Positions 49,418 through 58,535 of a DNA stretch of 64,000 nucleotides are shown here, piece by piece (positions within the stretch are counted from its first letter, which is position 1; the number at the start of each line of letters is the position of its first letter). The stretch comes from Streptomyces sp. PTY087I2. Lineage in GTDB: Bacteria; Actinomycetota; Actinomycetes; Streptomycetales; Streptomycetaceae. The translations under genes were made by a program, and so were the position numbers. Under the pieces are notes generated by a model. That model was not told the DNA's origin. It ran no database searches and saw nothing but the letters and a program-made list of their open reading frames with translations. The DNA is taken from positions 16,819 to 80,818 of the forward strand of contig NZ_LZRD01000031.1 in NCBI RefSeq assembly GCF_001687325.1, read 5' to 3'.

Positions 49418-50434
49418 CTACTTCTCCGGGCCGTCCTCCGACGCCCCGTGCGCGTCCGGCCAGACGCCGATGTGGTCCTGCTCCAGCTCCAGCAGCACCC
49501 GGTGCTCCATGCCCAGCGTCTGCGTATAGTCCGCGGGCAGCTGGAGCCGGCCCGCCCGGTCGAGCATCGCGTACTCCCGGGCCACCTGCGACTCCTGGCC
49601 CGTCGTCGCGTCCACCTCCGTGCGGCGCAGCACCTCGGAGGACGTACGGCCGTCGCGGATGGCGACCGTACGCCGCACCTCGTTCGCGACCGCCTGGTCA
49701 TGGGTGACGATCACGATCGAGGTGCCCAGCTCCTCGTTGGCGCGCCGGAACGCGGCGAAGACCTGCTCCCCGGTGGCCGAGTCCAGCTCGCCGGTCGGCT
49801 CGTCCGCCAGCAGCACGGACGGGTTGTTGGCCAGCGCCACCGCGATCGCCACCCGCTGCTGCTGCCCGCCGGACAGCTGCTGGGGCCGCCGGTCGCGGCA
49901 GTCCGCGATGTCGAGCATGGTGAGCAACGACTCGGCGCGCGCCGCCCGTTCGCGCTTGCCCCCGCCGCCGCGCAGCTGCATGGGCAGGGTGATGTTCTGG
50001 ATCGCGGTCAGATACGGGAGCAGATTGCGGGCGGTCTGCTGCCAGACGAACCCGACCACGTCCCGCCGGTAGCGCAGCCGTTCCTTCGGGCCCATCGACA
50101 GCAGATCGCACCCCGCGACCTTCGCCGAGCCCGCCGTCGGCACGTCCAGCCCGGCCAGGATGTTCATCAGCGTGGACTTGCCGCTGCCCGACGCCCCCAC
50201 CAGGGCCATCAACTCGCCCTCGGTGACCAGCAGATCCAGCCCCTGGAGGGCCTGCACCTCCACCCCGTCCGTGGTGAAGATCCGCACCACCCGGTCGCAG
50301 GCGATCAGCGCGTCGTGCCCGTAGGAGGGGCGGTCCCGGCGTGCCGCGGCCCGCCGCTCCAGCTCCGCGAGGGTCGTCTCGGTGGTACCGGCCGTGCCTG
50401 CCGTCCCGCTGGACGTGGAGGTGGACGAGGTCAT
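49418..50434 (-). CDS. ABC transporter ATP-binding protein (LolD/MacB type)
   Basis: 338 residues. Disordered Ser/Thr-rich N-terminus (1-40); Walker A GASGSGKST, signature QLSGGQQQRVAIAVAL, Walker B VLLADEPTGELD, H-loop IVTHD, all of the MacB/LolD/FtsE subfamily. An unusually long C-terminal extension (about 245-338, with REYAMLDRAGRLQLPADY) follows the ATPase core. ATG 50434 has AGGAGA ahead; the open frame runs on to 52627 but that part overlaps the permease on the same strand and is its shadow. It overlaps the permease by four bases and works with the two FtsX-type permeases upstream. Confidence 0.92.
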   Translation of the reverse strand: MTSSTSTSSGTAGTAGTTETTLAELERRAAARRDRPSYGHDALIACDRVVRIFTTDGVEVQALQGLDLLVTEGELMALVGASGSGKSTLMNILAGLDVPTAGSAKVAGCDLLSMGPKERLRYRRDVVGFVWQQTARNLLPYLTAIQNITLPMQLRGGGGKRERAARAESLLTMLDIADCRDRRPQQLSGGQQQRVAIAVALANNPSVLLADEPTGELDSATGEQVFAAFRRANEELGTSIVIVTHDQAVANEVRRTVAIRDGRTSSEVLRRTEVDATTGQESQVAREYAMLDRAGRLQLPADYTQTLGMEHRVLLELEQDHIGVWPDAHGASEDGPEK

Positions 50435-53289
50435 CGGGAGTCTCCTGCCCTGAGTTCGGTGATCGATCCGCGGCGGCTCGTCCACCACGCCTGGACGCCC
50501 GCGACCGCGGCGGCGAGGGCTACGACCCCGGCGGCCGGGAGCGTCAGCGACCAGAGGTCGGCGCGCAGCGTGACGGGGCTCGTGTCCGATCCGGCGACGC
50601 CCGCGAGCGCGAGTGGCACCAGATCGATGCCGGGGGAGAGCAGGACGATGGTCGCCCAGCCGGTGAACAGGCCGCCGCCCGCCGCCAGCAGCGCCTGCGG
50701 TGTCGCCTCGAAGGCCAGCAGCCGTCTGCCCTGCCCGGTGGTGAGCCCCATCGTCCGCAGCCGCGCCAGCAGGGTCTTGCGCTCGGGCGCGGTCTGGAGC
50801 AGCGACAGCAGAACCGCCAGCAGCGCGTATCCGGCGCCCGCCGCGACGGCCGCCAGATAGATCCGCTCGGCCCCCGCCTGCATCGGGGTGTTCACATACC
50901 GCGCGCGCTCCTCGGACCGCAGCTGTACGACGAACTCCTTGCCGTTCCCGTCGGCCGCCGCGCGCAGCTTCCCCGGGTCGGGGGCGCCGGTGAGCAGCAG
51001 CGTGGTGGGCGCCCGCTCCTCCAGGGAGGCGGAGTTGACGATCAGGAAGTTCGTGGAGGCGAGCGAGGCCACCCGCTCGACGGTCCCCACCACCTGGACC
51101 TTGAAGTTCCCGGAGAGTGTGTCGACCGCGTGCTGTTCCTTGCCCAGCCGGGCCGCCACCGCCGGGGAGGCGATGACCGGCAGCACCCGCTCCGGTACGG
51201 ACTTCGCGCCCTCGGGCAGCGGTGCCGAGGGGCCGGCGGCCTTCAGCAGACCGCTCGGGAAGTCCGGCAGCCCGGTCGTACGGGCCAGCCGGGTGTACGA
51301 GGCCGGGTCGACGCCCACCATGGTCGTGGCCCTCGCCCCGGCCGCGTCGCCGCCACCGGAGTCCGCGCCCGACCCCGTATCCGTACCGCTGCCGTCCGCA
51401 CCGCCGCCACCGGCCGCCGTCTCCGGCATGGTCACGCCGAACTCGATCCGCAGCGGCGCCGCGCTCCGTACCCCGTCCAGGCCGCCCACCGCGCGGACCA
51501 CCTCGTCCGGCAGCGTCGCCCGCTCGCTCTTGCCGCTGACCCGGGCGTCCGCGCCGACGGCCGCCAGCGCCGCGTCGTCCCGCGCGTCCCCGATCCCGGC
51601 GATCACCGAGCCGCCGAACGCCGCCGTGGCCAGCGCCAGCAGCAGGGCCAGCAGCGGCAGCGCCCCGCCCGCCGAGGAACGTCCGGCGCGGGCCAGCGAC
51701 AGGAAGCCGATCGCCCCGCGCAGCCGGGCCATGGGACGCGCGGCGAGCCGCAGGGGCAGCGGATAGAGCCGCACCAGCACCAGCGCCGCGATCAGCGCGA
51801 CCAGCACGGGTGCGCCGCTGACCAGCAGATCGGTGCCGCCCTCGGACGTACCGCGACGGCGCAGCGCCGTCACCGCGCCGACCGCCAGCACCAGCAGGGT
51901 CAGTTCGGCGACGGTCCGCCGACGCGAGGGCTTGGCGCTCACCATGTCCTCGCGGGCGCCGTGCAGGGCGGGCCGGATGTGCTGGAGCGTCGTCCGCAGG
52001 GGCAGCGCGACGCAGACGAGGAGCCCGACACCGGTCGCCGCCAGCGCCGCCGGCCACCAGCGGCCCTCGCCCACGGCCAGGACCGCGAGGAGCAGGCCGA
52101 GCGCGCTCGCGGGCAGGACCGTCACCGCGGTCTCCGCGAGCAGCCTGCCGCCGATGCCGCGCAGCGAGCCGCCGCGCGAGCGCATCAGGGCCAGTTCGGC
52201 CTTGCGGCGGGCGGCGATCAGGGCGCCCGTCATCACCAGGACGACGGCCGCCACCGAGCCGATGCCGAGGGCGGCGACCGCGATCACGGGGCTGATCGCG
52301 TCGCGCATCCGCGCGTTGGCCTGCACGATGTGCCCGAGCCCGGTGAGGACCGCCGCCGTGTCCCCGGCGATCTCCCGCACCTTCAGCAGCCCGGGGCCGC
52401 TCTCCAGCGAGGCGATGGCGGACGTCAGCCGGGCGCCGTCGGGGCCGGTCAGCCCTGCCGGGTCGGGCGGGATCCGCCAGAAGAGGACAGGCTCGGCGGC
52501 CGTGCTCAGGAGCACCGGACCGGCGTCCTCCGCCAGCAGGACGGTACCGGTCCAGAAGTGCACCGGGAAAGGGTCCGTGGGGTCCGGGACCAGCGACGGG
52601 CTGCGCAGCAACGGATCGGTGGACCAATAGCTGCCCTGCGGATCACGCGGAGCCACGATGCCGGTGATCGTCACCGTGATGGGTTCCTGGGTCGCGGTGG
52701 GCAGCGCGACAGTAGCGCCGACCTTCACCTTCAGCTCGGCCGCCGTCTCCTCGGTGACCGCGCCCTGCACCGCACGGGAGTCCGCCGTCACCCCGCCCGG
52801 CGTCGCAGGCCAGGTGCCCGAGGACAGCGTCGCGTGGTTCTTCAGCCCCGACTGCGCCGCATACGTGAGCCGTGGCGGCTTCGCCTCGGGCCGCGGCAGC
52901 CAGGGCTCGTTCGCGACGACCGGCTTCGTGGTGCGCACGCCGTACGCGAGCGACGAGGTGTCGGCGCGCAGCGGTGCGGGCAGGGCCTTCAGCAGCGCCT
53001 TGCCGACCCGCGTCAGCTCCGGGCTCCGCGCCTCGGCCTCCCGCTGTTCCTGCGGCAGTTCGAGACCGGGCTGCGGGCGGGCGACCTCCACAGTGCTGCG
53101 CCCCGCGTCGGCCCGCCGGATGTCGTGGCGCAGCCCCTTCGTCTCGTACGCGTCCACGGCCCGCGGGAACGCCGCCGCGAGGAACGCCGTCACCAGCACC
53201 AGCACCGCCAGGGCCACCGCCGCGCCGGGCGCGGTACGCAGCCGGGTCCGTATCCAGGGGGCGCTCGCCGCCCGCTTGCCGTCACTCAT
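50431..53289 (-). CDS. large FtsX-type ABC permease
   Basis: 952 residues. One N-terminal helix (about 20-40), a long extracytoplasmic domain, a first FtsX block of helices (about 345-455), more helices (about 480-545), a second extracytoplasmic domain including a Gly/Ser/Asp-rich stretch (GGGGADGSGTDTGSGADSGGG) and a final FtsX block (about 790-930). Such MacB/LolCE-like permeases act by pulling on outer-face substrates rather than moving them through a pore. One base separates it from the upstream permease gene, and its stop overlaps the ATPase start. The ATPase pairs with both. Substrate unknown. Confidence 0.9.
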   Translation of the reverse strand: MSDGKRAASAPWIRTRLRTAPGAAVALAVLVLVTAFLAAAFPRAVDAYETKGLRHDIRRADAGRSTVEVARPQPGLELPQEQREAEARSPELTRVGKALLKALPAPLRADTSSLAYGVRTTKPVVANEPWLPRPEAKPPRLTYAAQSGLKNHATLSSGTWPATPGGVTADSRAVQGAVTEETAAELKVKVGATVALPTATQEPITVTITGIVAPRDPQGSYWSTDPLLRSPSLVPDPTDPFPVHFWTGTVLLAEDAGPVLLSTAAEPVLFWRIPPDPAGLTGPDGARLTSAIASLESGPGLLKVREIAGDTAAVLTGLGHIVQANARMRDAISPVIAVAALGIGSVAAVVLVMTGALIAARRKAELALMRSRGGSLRGIGGRLLAETAVTVLPASALGLLLAVLAVGEGRWWPAALAATGVGLLVCVALPLRTTLQHIRPALHGAREDMVSAKPSRRRTVAELTLLVLAVGAVTALRRRGTSEGGTDLLVSGAPVLVALIAALVLVRLYPLPLRLAARPMARLRGAIGFLSLARAGRSSAGGALPLLALLLALATAAFGGSVIAGIGDARDDAALAAVGADARVSGKSERATLPDEVVRAVGGLDGVRSAAPLRIEFGVTMPETAAGGGGADGSGTDTGSGADSGGGDAAGARATTMVGVDPASYTRLARTTGLPDFPSGLLKAAGPSAPLPEGAKSVPERVLPVIASPAVAARLGKEQHAVDTLSGNFKVQVVGTVERVASLASTNFLIVNSASLEERAPTTLLLTGAPDPGKLRAAADGNGKEFVVQLRSEERARYVNTPMQAGAERIYLAAVAAGAGYALLAVLLSLLQTAPERKTLLARLRTMGLTTGQGRRLLAFEATPQALLAAGGGLFTGWATIVLLSPGIDLVPLALAGVAGSDTSPVTLRADLWSLTLPAAGVVALAAAVAGVQAWWTSRRGSITELRAGDSR

Positions 53290-53290
53290 G

Positions 53291-56200
53291 TCAGTGGTCC
53301 CCCTGGTGGCGCAGTGTGACCGCCGGATCCCCGCGGCGCAGCGCCATCGTCGCGACGATCACGAGCGGCAGGGCGGCGACCCCGGCCAGCAGCGTGGCGA
53401 CCTGCCCGGCGGGCAGCTCGACCAGCACCGACGGAACGGGCCGGTCCGCCTGCCCGGTCAGGACGATGAGCGGGACGACCGCCCGGGTCAGCACCGTGCC
53501 GATGCCGAGCCCGATCAGCAGGGCGAGAGCGATCAGCACGCCCTGTTCGGCGGCGATCATCCGGGCCAGCTGGCGGCGCGGGGCGCCGAGCGCCCGCAAC
53601 ACGCCGAGCTCCGCCGCCCGTTCACGCCGGGACCCCGAGGCGCTGACCGCGAAGCCGACCGCCGCCAGCGCGGCGGCGACCACCGCGACGGCCGGCAGCG
53701 CCGACTGCGGACCCGCGCCCAGCGGATCGTCCACCAGCTGCTGGGCGGCCTCGGCCCGGACCAGCACCTGCGCCGGGTCGGTGTCCGGCAGCGCGCGCAG
53801 GGCGGCGGCGACCTTCGGGGCGTCGCCGGGCGCGGCACTCAGCCACCACTCGGTCGCCTCGATGGTGGCCGTCGCCCGCTGGGACAGGACCTCGGTGACC
53901 GCCCTGAGGTCCAGCAGCAGCGCGCCGCCGCTCTGCGCCGGGTCGGCGGCGCCGGACAGCTCGGCGGCCCCGGTGGTCGGCAGTCGGCGCACCGAATCCG
54001 CCAGGGTCACCCGGACGGTGTTCCCGGCCAGGGTGAGGTCGATCTCGTCGCCCAGCTTCGCGTTCGCGCTCTTCAGATAGGCGTCCGTCGCGACCGCCTT
54101 GAGGGGTGCGGCCTTCGGCCGGGCGGCGGTGATCCGCAGGGTGCTGGTGGTCTGGTCCCAGACACTCTCGTCGCCCACCCCGGTGTCGTACGTGAAGTCC
54201 GGCAGACCCGATGTGCCGTTGCGCACCGGGGGTTTGCCGGGGTGGCTGTCACCGCGGTCGACGAGTGCCATCGACGCGTCCCAGCGCACCGAACCGGAAA
54301 CCGGCACCGGGCGTTCCGTGCCTCCAGAGGGTTCGGAGCCTTCGGGGTCTTCGGAACCGGAGTCCGTGACCACGCGTACGTCGCTCACCGAGATCCGGCG
54401 CGTCTCCGCCCGGCCGAACGGCGGTTCGTCGTCCACCTCGATGCCGGTCACGGCCAGACCGCCCGCCGTCGACACCGGGAACGACACCGGGACCGGGCGG
54501 CCGTCCACGGGCACCGGGCCGGCCAGGAACCGGTAGGGGAGGCCGTAGCGGTCCTCCAGGAGCACGGTGACCACCGGCGGCGATCCGCCGGTGTCGCCGA
54601 CGGAACGCTTCGGCGACACCGGGGTGATCCGCAGGTCCATCTTCAGCCGGGTGCTGTCCTTCGGGAGGACGAGCCCGGGGCGCCCGGCCCGCTCGGGGGC
54701 GATGGTGTCGAACACCCGGCGCGGGCTTCCGCCGGCGAGGTCGGAGCGCATCAGCATCCCCTCGTCCGCATGGGCGGTGTCCAGGGCGAGGATCTCGGCC
54801 GTACGCCCTCCGGAGGCCTCCACCGTCGTCCGGTGGGCGGGGGCCGCCTTCCGTACCCCGTCCAGGCCGCTGTACATCCCGGCCGTCGCCGGGCCGCCGC
54901 CGTGCCCGCCCACCAGCCGGACCGAGGCGCCGGAGCCGAAGTCCGCCTGGTCGGACTGCGAACGGTTCCACGACGCGCTCTGCCCGATCGCCAGCATGCC
55001 CATCGCGACCGACAGGACCAGCAGCAGCACCGGGCCCGCGCCGCGCAACGGGCGGCGGCTGAACTGCCAGCCCGCCAGGGCCGCGGGCAGCCCCCGGCCC
55101 TTGGCCGCACGCCGTTCCGCGAGCCTCGCGGCGGGCGGCAGCAGCCGCAGCGTGAGGACCGTTCCGGCGAGCAGCGCGAGGGCGGGGGCGGTGACCAGCA
55201 GGGGGTCGATCCCGAGGTTGCCCGCCCGGTCGCCGGTGAGCGCCCCGCCGCCGGCCTGCCGGTCCAGCTGCCAGTACGCCACCGCCGCGATCAGCAGCAG
55301 CCCGAGGTCCGCGCCCGCCCGCACCGGTCCCGGCAGCGAAGCGGCCCGGGTCCGGCGCCCGCCCGCCCCGGCCGTCAGCGACGGGGCCACCACCGCCAGG
55401 GCGCAGGCCAGCGCGACGGCCGCGGAGACCAGCCACACGGTCCCGGTCGACGCCGCGCCGACCTCCAGACCGATCCGGGACAGGGCGCCGCGCTCGGCCA
55501 GCAGCCCGGTCAGCGGCCCCGCGAGCAGCGGGGCGGCCACCGCGGCGGGCACCGCCAGCAGCAGCGCCTCGATCGCGGCGAACGAGGTGATCCGGCCCCG
55601 CGAACCGCCCCGGGCCCGCAGCAGTTCACGCTCGCCGTCCCGCTCGCTGTTCAGCAGCCGGGCCACGAGCAGCAGGGCGTACGCGGCGAGCAGCACCAGC
55701 TGCACCGCGACGATCATCAGCGTGGAACGGGAGACCAGCAGCGCCCGGTCGAGCTGGTCCAGCACGGTCGGCAGCGGCATGCGCGCGGTGACACCGGACG
55801 TGAACACCGGTGCGGCGGTCAGCGCCTTCGGCGCGCCCGCAGACGCGTCCCGCAGCCCCTCCATGGAGCCGGTGGTCAGCGTGGCGAAGTCGGCGGCCGC
55901 CAGCCAGGACGTCTGCCCGCCGGCGAGTGCGCCCGAGGCGAGGACCGAGGGGGCGGTGAGCAGCGGGCCGTACGTCGTGAAGGCGAGCTTGCGCACCCCG
56001 CGCCCGCCGAGCGGGTCCAACTGCCAGTACGGGTCGGACCGGTCGGCGGCCTCGTAGACGCCGGTGACCAGGACCCGCTGCTTCCGGTCGTCGTGCAGCC
56101 GGTCGGTGACGGTGAGCCGCGCGCCCGGCTCCAGCTTCAGCGCCTCGGCGGCGACAGCGGGCAGCGCGACCTGTACGGGCCCTTTGCCGTCGGAGGCGGC

Positions 56201-56614
56201 GGGCGCCTTGCCCTCGGTGATCCGCACCCGGTCGGGATCGAGGGCGGAGAAGTGGGTGAGGTCCGGTTCGCCGCGCCGGGCGGCCGGGTCCTGGAGGCTC
56301 CGCGGTAGCGCGTACGACCCCGAACTCTCCAGCTTGCCCACGGTCACGGGCAGCCCGTCGAAGGCGTCGCGGGCGGCCTTGCGGACGGCCTCGTCGGCCT
56401 CCGCGCGCTGCTCGTGGCCCACCGAAGCGGACACGACGAGAGCGGCGGACGCGGCCGACCGGTGCGTGAGCGTGTGACGCAGGGCCGCGTCGCCCACGGA
56501 ACCGGAAAATGCGGTGAGCGCGGCCAGGACGGAGGTGGTCAGCAGGACGGCGAGGACGGCCGCGGAGAGCAGCAGGCGATGAGCCCGCACCCGCAGAAGG
56601 ACGAAACCCGTCAC
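53291..56614 (-). CDS. very large FtsX-type ABC permease
   Basis: 1107 residues from a GTG at 56614 (MTGFVLLRVRAHRLLLSAA), which has GGGGGA ahead; a GTG eight codons earlier (56638) lacks one. One N-terminal helix, a first extracytoplasmic domain (about 50-290), first FtsX helix block (about 310-520), a second extracytoplasmic domain (about 550-940) and a final three-helix block (about 965-1095). It is first in the three-gene unit with the second permease and the ATPase. Two dissimilar giant FtsX proteins with one ATPase suggest a heterodimer of LolC/LolE type. Confidence 0.9.
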   Translation of the reverse strand: MTGFVLLRVRAHRLLLSAAVLAVLLTTSVLAALTAFSGSVGDAALRHTLTHRSAASAALVVSASVGHEQRAEADEAVRKAARDAFDGLPVTVGKLESSGSYALPRSLQDPAARRGEPDLTHFSALDPDRVRITEGKAPAASDGKGPVQVALPAVAAEALKLEPGARLTVTDRLHDDRKQRVLVTGVYEAADRSDPYWQLDPLGGRGVRKLAFTTYGPLLTAPSVLASGALAGGQTSWLAAADFATLTTGSMEGLRDASAGAPKALTAAPVFTSGVTARMPLPTVLDQLDRALLVSRSTLMIVAVQLVLLAAYALLLVARLLNSERDGERELLRARGGSRGRITSFAAIEALLLAVPAAVAAPLLAGPLTGLLAERGALSRIGLEVGAASTGTVWLVSAAVALACALAVVAPSLTAGAGGRRTRAASLPGPVRAGADLGLLLIAAVAYWQLDRQAGGGALTGDRAGNLGIDPLLVTAPALALLAGTVLTLRLLPPAARLAERRAAKGRGLPAALAGWQFSRRPLRGAGPVLLLVLSVAMGMLAIGQSASWNRSQSDQADFGSGASVRLVGGHGGGPATAGMYSGLDGVRKAAPAHRTTVEASGGRTAEILALDTAHADEGMLMRSDLAGGSPRRVFDTIAPERAGRPGLVLPKDSTRLKMDLRITPVSPKRSVGDTGGSPPVVTVLLEDRYGLPYRFLAGPVPVDGRPVPVSFPVSTAGGLAVTGIEVDDEPPFGRAETRRISVSDVRVVTDSGSEDPEGSEPSGGTERPVPVSGSVRWDASMALVDRGDSHPGKPPVRNGTSGLPDFTYDTGVGDESVWDQTTSTLRITAARPKAAPLKAVATDAYLKSANAKLGDEIDLTLAGNTVRVTLADSVRRLPTTGAAELSGAADPAQSGGALLLDLRAVTEVLSQRATATIEATEWWLSAAPGDAPKVAAALRALPDTDPAQVLVRAEAAQQLVDDPLGAGPQSALPAVAVVAAALAAVGFAVSASGSRRERAAELGVLRALGAPRRQLARMIAAEQGVLIALALLIGLGIGTVLTRAVVPLIVLTGQADRPVPSVLVELPAGQVATLLAGVAALPLVIVATMALRRGDPAVTLRHQGDH

Positions 56615-56816
56615 CTGATCCCCCAGCCCCGGAAACACCGCATGCGCACGCCCCCCGACGTACCGGTGATGCTTTCAGAGGCACCTGGGTTTCGGTAACC
56701 GCTTACAGGCGCACCTTGATGCGATCGTGATCGTTATCCGGAGGTGGAGCGTCGAATTCCGGAGGCAACCGGTCACGGAACGTTCACGCGTCGGCTCGCC
56801 TCGCCGGTTCGTGTGG

Positions 56817-57221
56817 TCAGTCCGCGGTGTTGACCATCGAGGCGGCGGCGTACGTCAGGTAGTCCCACAGCTGCCGCTCGTGCTCGGGTGCGAGCCCCAG
56901 CTCGTCCAGCGCGACCCGCATATGGGAGAGCCAGGCGTCATGGGCCGCGCGGTCCACCCGGAACGGCGCGTGCCGCATCCGCAGCCGCGGGTGGCCCCGG
57001 TGGTCGCTGTAGGTGCGCGGGCCGCCCCAGTACTGCATCAGGAACAGCGCGAACCGCTCCTCGGCCGGGCCCAGATCCTCCTCCGGGTACATCGGCCGCA
57101 GCAGCTCGTCGCCCGCCACGCCCTCGTAGAAGCGGTGCACCAGGCGCCGGAAGGTCGCCTCGCCGCCGACCTGCTCGTAGAAGGTCTGCTCCTGAAGCGT
57201 GTCGCGCGGAATCTCAGTCAC
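56817..57221 (-). CDS. glbO: group II truncated hemoglobin
   Basis: 134 residues of the TrHbO family. The N-terminal TFYEQVGGEATFRRLVHRFYEGV holds the B10 tyrosine region (RFYEGV); FALFLMQYWGGPRTYSDHRGHPRLRMRHAPFRV holds the E-helix and the proximal F8 histidine (RMRHAPF); WDYL near the end contains the G8 tryptophan. These bind O2/NO and take part in redox or nitrosative defence in the cytoplasm. GTG at 57221 (MTEIPRD) is the only start that fits family length; no clear ribosome site precedes it. A MITE-like palindrome begins 43 bases upstream, within its probable leader. Confidence 0.93.
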   Translation of the reverse strand: MTEIPRDTLQEQTFYEQVGGEATFRRLVHRFYEGVAGDELLRPMYPEEDLGPAEERFALFLMQYWGGPRTYSDHRGHPRLRMRHAPFRVDRAAHDAWLSHMRVALDELGLAPEHERQLWDYLTYAAASMVNTAD

Positions 57222-57263
57222 CCGTCCATGGTCGCAGACGCACCGCCCGAGGTCAGGAGTCCT

Positions 57264-57437
57264 AGGGCCTGCCGTCACATTCCCGCCTGCCGGGCGACGC
57301 CTGGCACGCACGCTCGCGGCGTTGCCGAAATGCCCTAGTAGCTCCGCTACGAGACCATTCCGGCGCCTTGCGATCGCACGCACCATGCGCCGCCCGGCCG
57401 CCCTTCGGGCGACGACGGGAATGTGACGGCAGGCCCT
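57264..57437. mobile_element. MITE-like palindromic element, 174 bp
   Basis: Perfect 22-bp inverted ends (57264-57285 and 57416-57437, outer bases AGGGCCTGCC) enclose an imperfect palindrome. Inside, 57289-57317 and 57370-57398 agree at 22 of 29 positions when inverted, and GTAGC-TCC-GCTAC (57338-57350) is a central hairpin. It carries no transposase. Target-site duplication is not evident. A non-autonomous transposable element derived from an insertion sequence is the simplest reading. It lies between the divergent globin and methyltransferase genes and must shape both promoters. Confidence 0.7.
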
Positions 57438-57508
57438 GACCATCGTCCGGGATCAGGACCGTGCTCTCCCCTCTCGCCCGCACGGCCCCGGCGCAGGACA
57501 GTGGAGAC

Positions 57509-58513
57509 ATGGGTGCACACCGGCAGGGCCCCTTCCCGTCCGCCCCCGACGCCGAGGCCGACGCGGCGCGGGACGCCCTCGTGCGGGAGATCGTCGCGCG
57601 GGGCGGACTCACCGATCCCGCCTGGCGCACCGCCTTCGCCGAGGTGCCCCGCCATCTGTTCGTGCCGTTCTTCTACGTGCACGGGATCGGCGGCTACGAA
57701 CGCCTCGGGGCCGAGGACGCCGGCCCCGGACAACGCTCACGCTGGCTGCACGGCGTGTACGCGGACGGGGCGCTGGCCACCCATCTCAAGGACGGCGAAC
57801 TCGTCTCGTCCTCCAGCCAGCCGTCCCTGATGGCCCTGATGCTCGACGCCCTCGACGTACGGGACGGCCACACGGTCCTGGAGATCGGCACCGGCCCCGG
57901 CTACAACGCGGCGCTCCTCGCCCACCGGCTCGGCGACTCCGCCGTGACCAGCGTCGATCTGGACCCGGAGATCACGGAGTCGGCCCGCGACCACCTCGCG
58001 GCGGCCGGGTACCACCCGACGGTGATCACCGGCGACGGGGCCCGGGGATACCCGCAGCGCGCCCCGTACGACCGGATCATCGCGACCTGCACCCTGCCCT
58101 CCGTACCGCGGAGCTGGCCGGAACAGTGCCGTCCGGGGGCGCTGATCCTCGCGCCGCTCGCCACCGGCCTGGTCCTGCTGGAGGTCCGCGCGACGGCGCA
58201 CGGCCCGCGCGCCGAGGGGCACTTCCTGCACACCCCGGCGTACTTCGTGCCCCTGCGCGGGGCGCTGCCGCTGCACGACGGGCTGCCGCACCTCGGCGGA
58301 CTGCCGCGCCGGGTGGCCGGGGACGACCTGTTCCGGTTCCTCCTGACGCTGACCGCGGGGACCCTCGATCCGCACGAGGCCCTCTCCCTCTGGGAGCGCG
58401 AGGGGCGCCCGCAGCGGGAGAGGTACGGCATCACGGTCGGCCAGGGCCGCCAGTGGGCCTGGCTCGACGACCCGCAGGGCCCGTACACCTGGCCGCTCGC
58501 CGCCGGCCGGTGA
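57509..58513 (+). CDS. PCMT-like methyltransferase
   Basis: 334 residues with the layout of protein-L-isoaspartate O-methyltransferases: FVPFFYVH and DGELVSSSSQPSLMALMLDAL ahead of the SAM-binding motif VLEIGTGPGYNAALLAHRLG, then VTSVDLDPEITE and YDRIIATCTL. The C-terminal third is an extra region seen in stand-alone actinobacterial members of this family. Repair of isoaspartate is likely but substrate is not proven; relatives act in peptide maturation. The ATG at 57509 has GGAG ahead; an ATG-less upstream frame to 57461 exists. The MITE-like element ends 71 bases before the start. Confidence 0.87.
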   Translation: MGAHRQGPFPSAPDAEADAARDALVREIVARGGLTDPAWRTAFAEVPRHLFVPFFYVHGIGGYERLGAEDAGPGQRSRWLHGVYADGALATHLKDGELVSSSSQPSLMALMLDALDVRDGHTVLEIGTGPGYNAALLAHRLGDSAVTSVDLDPEITESARDHLAAAGYHPTVITGDGARGYPQRAPYDRIIATCTLPSVPRSWPEQCRPGALILAPLATGLVLLEVRATAHGPRAEGHFLHTPAYFVPLRGALPLHDGLPHLGGLPRRVAGDDLFRFLLTLTAGTLDPHEALSLWEREGRPQRERYGITVGQGRQWAWLDDPQGPYTWPLAAGR

Positions 58514-58535
58514 GCGGCCTGATGTACGGGCGGCC

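Noticed and set aside
50434..52627. Extension of the ABC ATPase frame into a 1069-codon ORF
   Set aside because: The extra part lies inside the permease gene in another frame and is low-complexity; the ATPase has a good ribosome site at 50434.
57423..57830. Small ORFs inside or beside the MITE-like palindrome
   Set aside because: They are short, overlap the palindrome or the methyltransferase gene in other frames, and code for Arg/Pro-rich shadow sequence.
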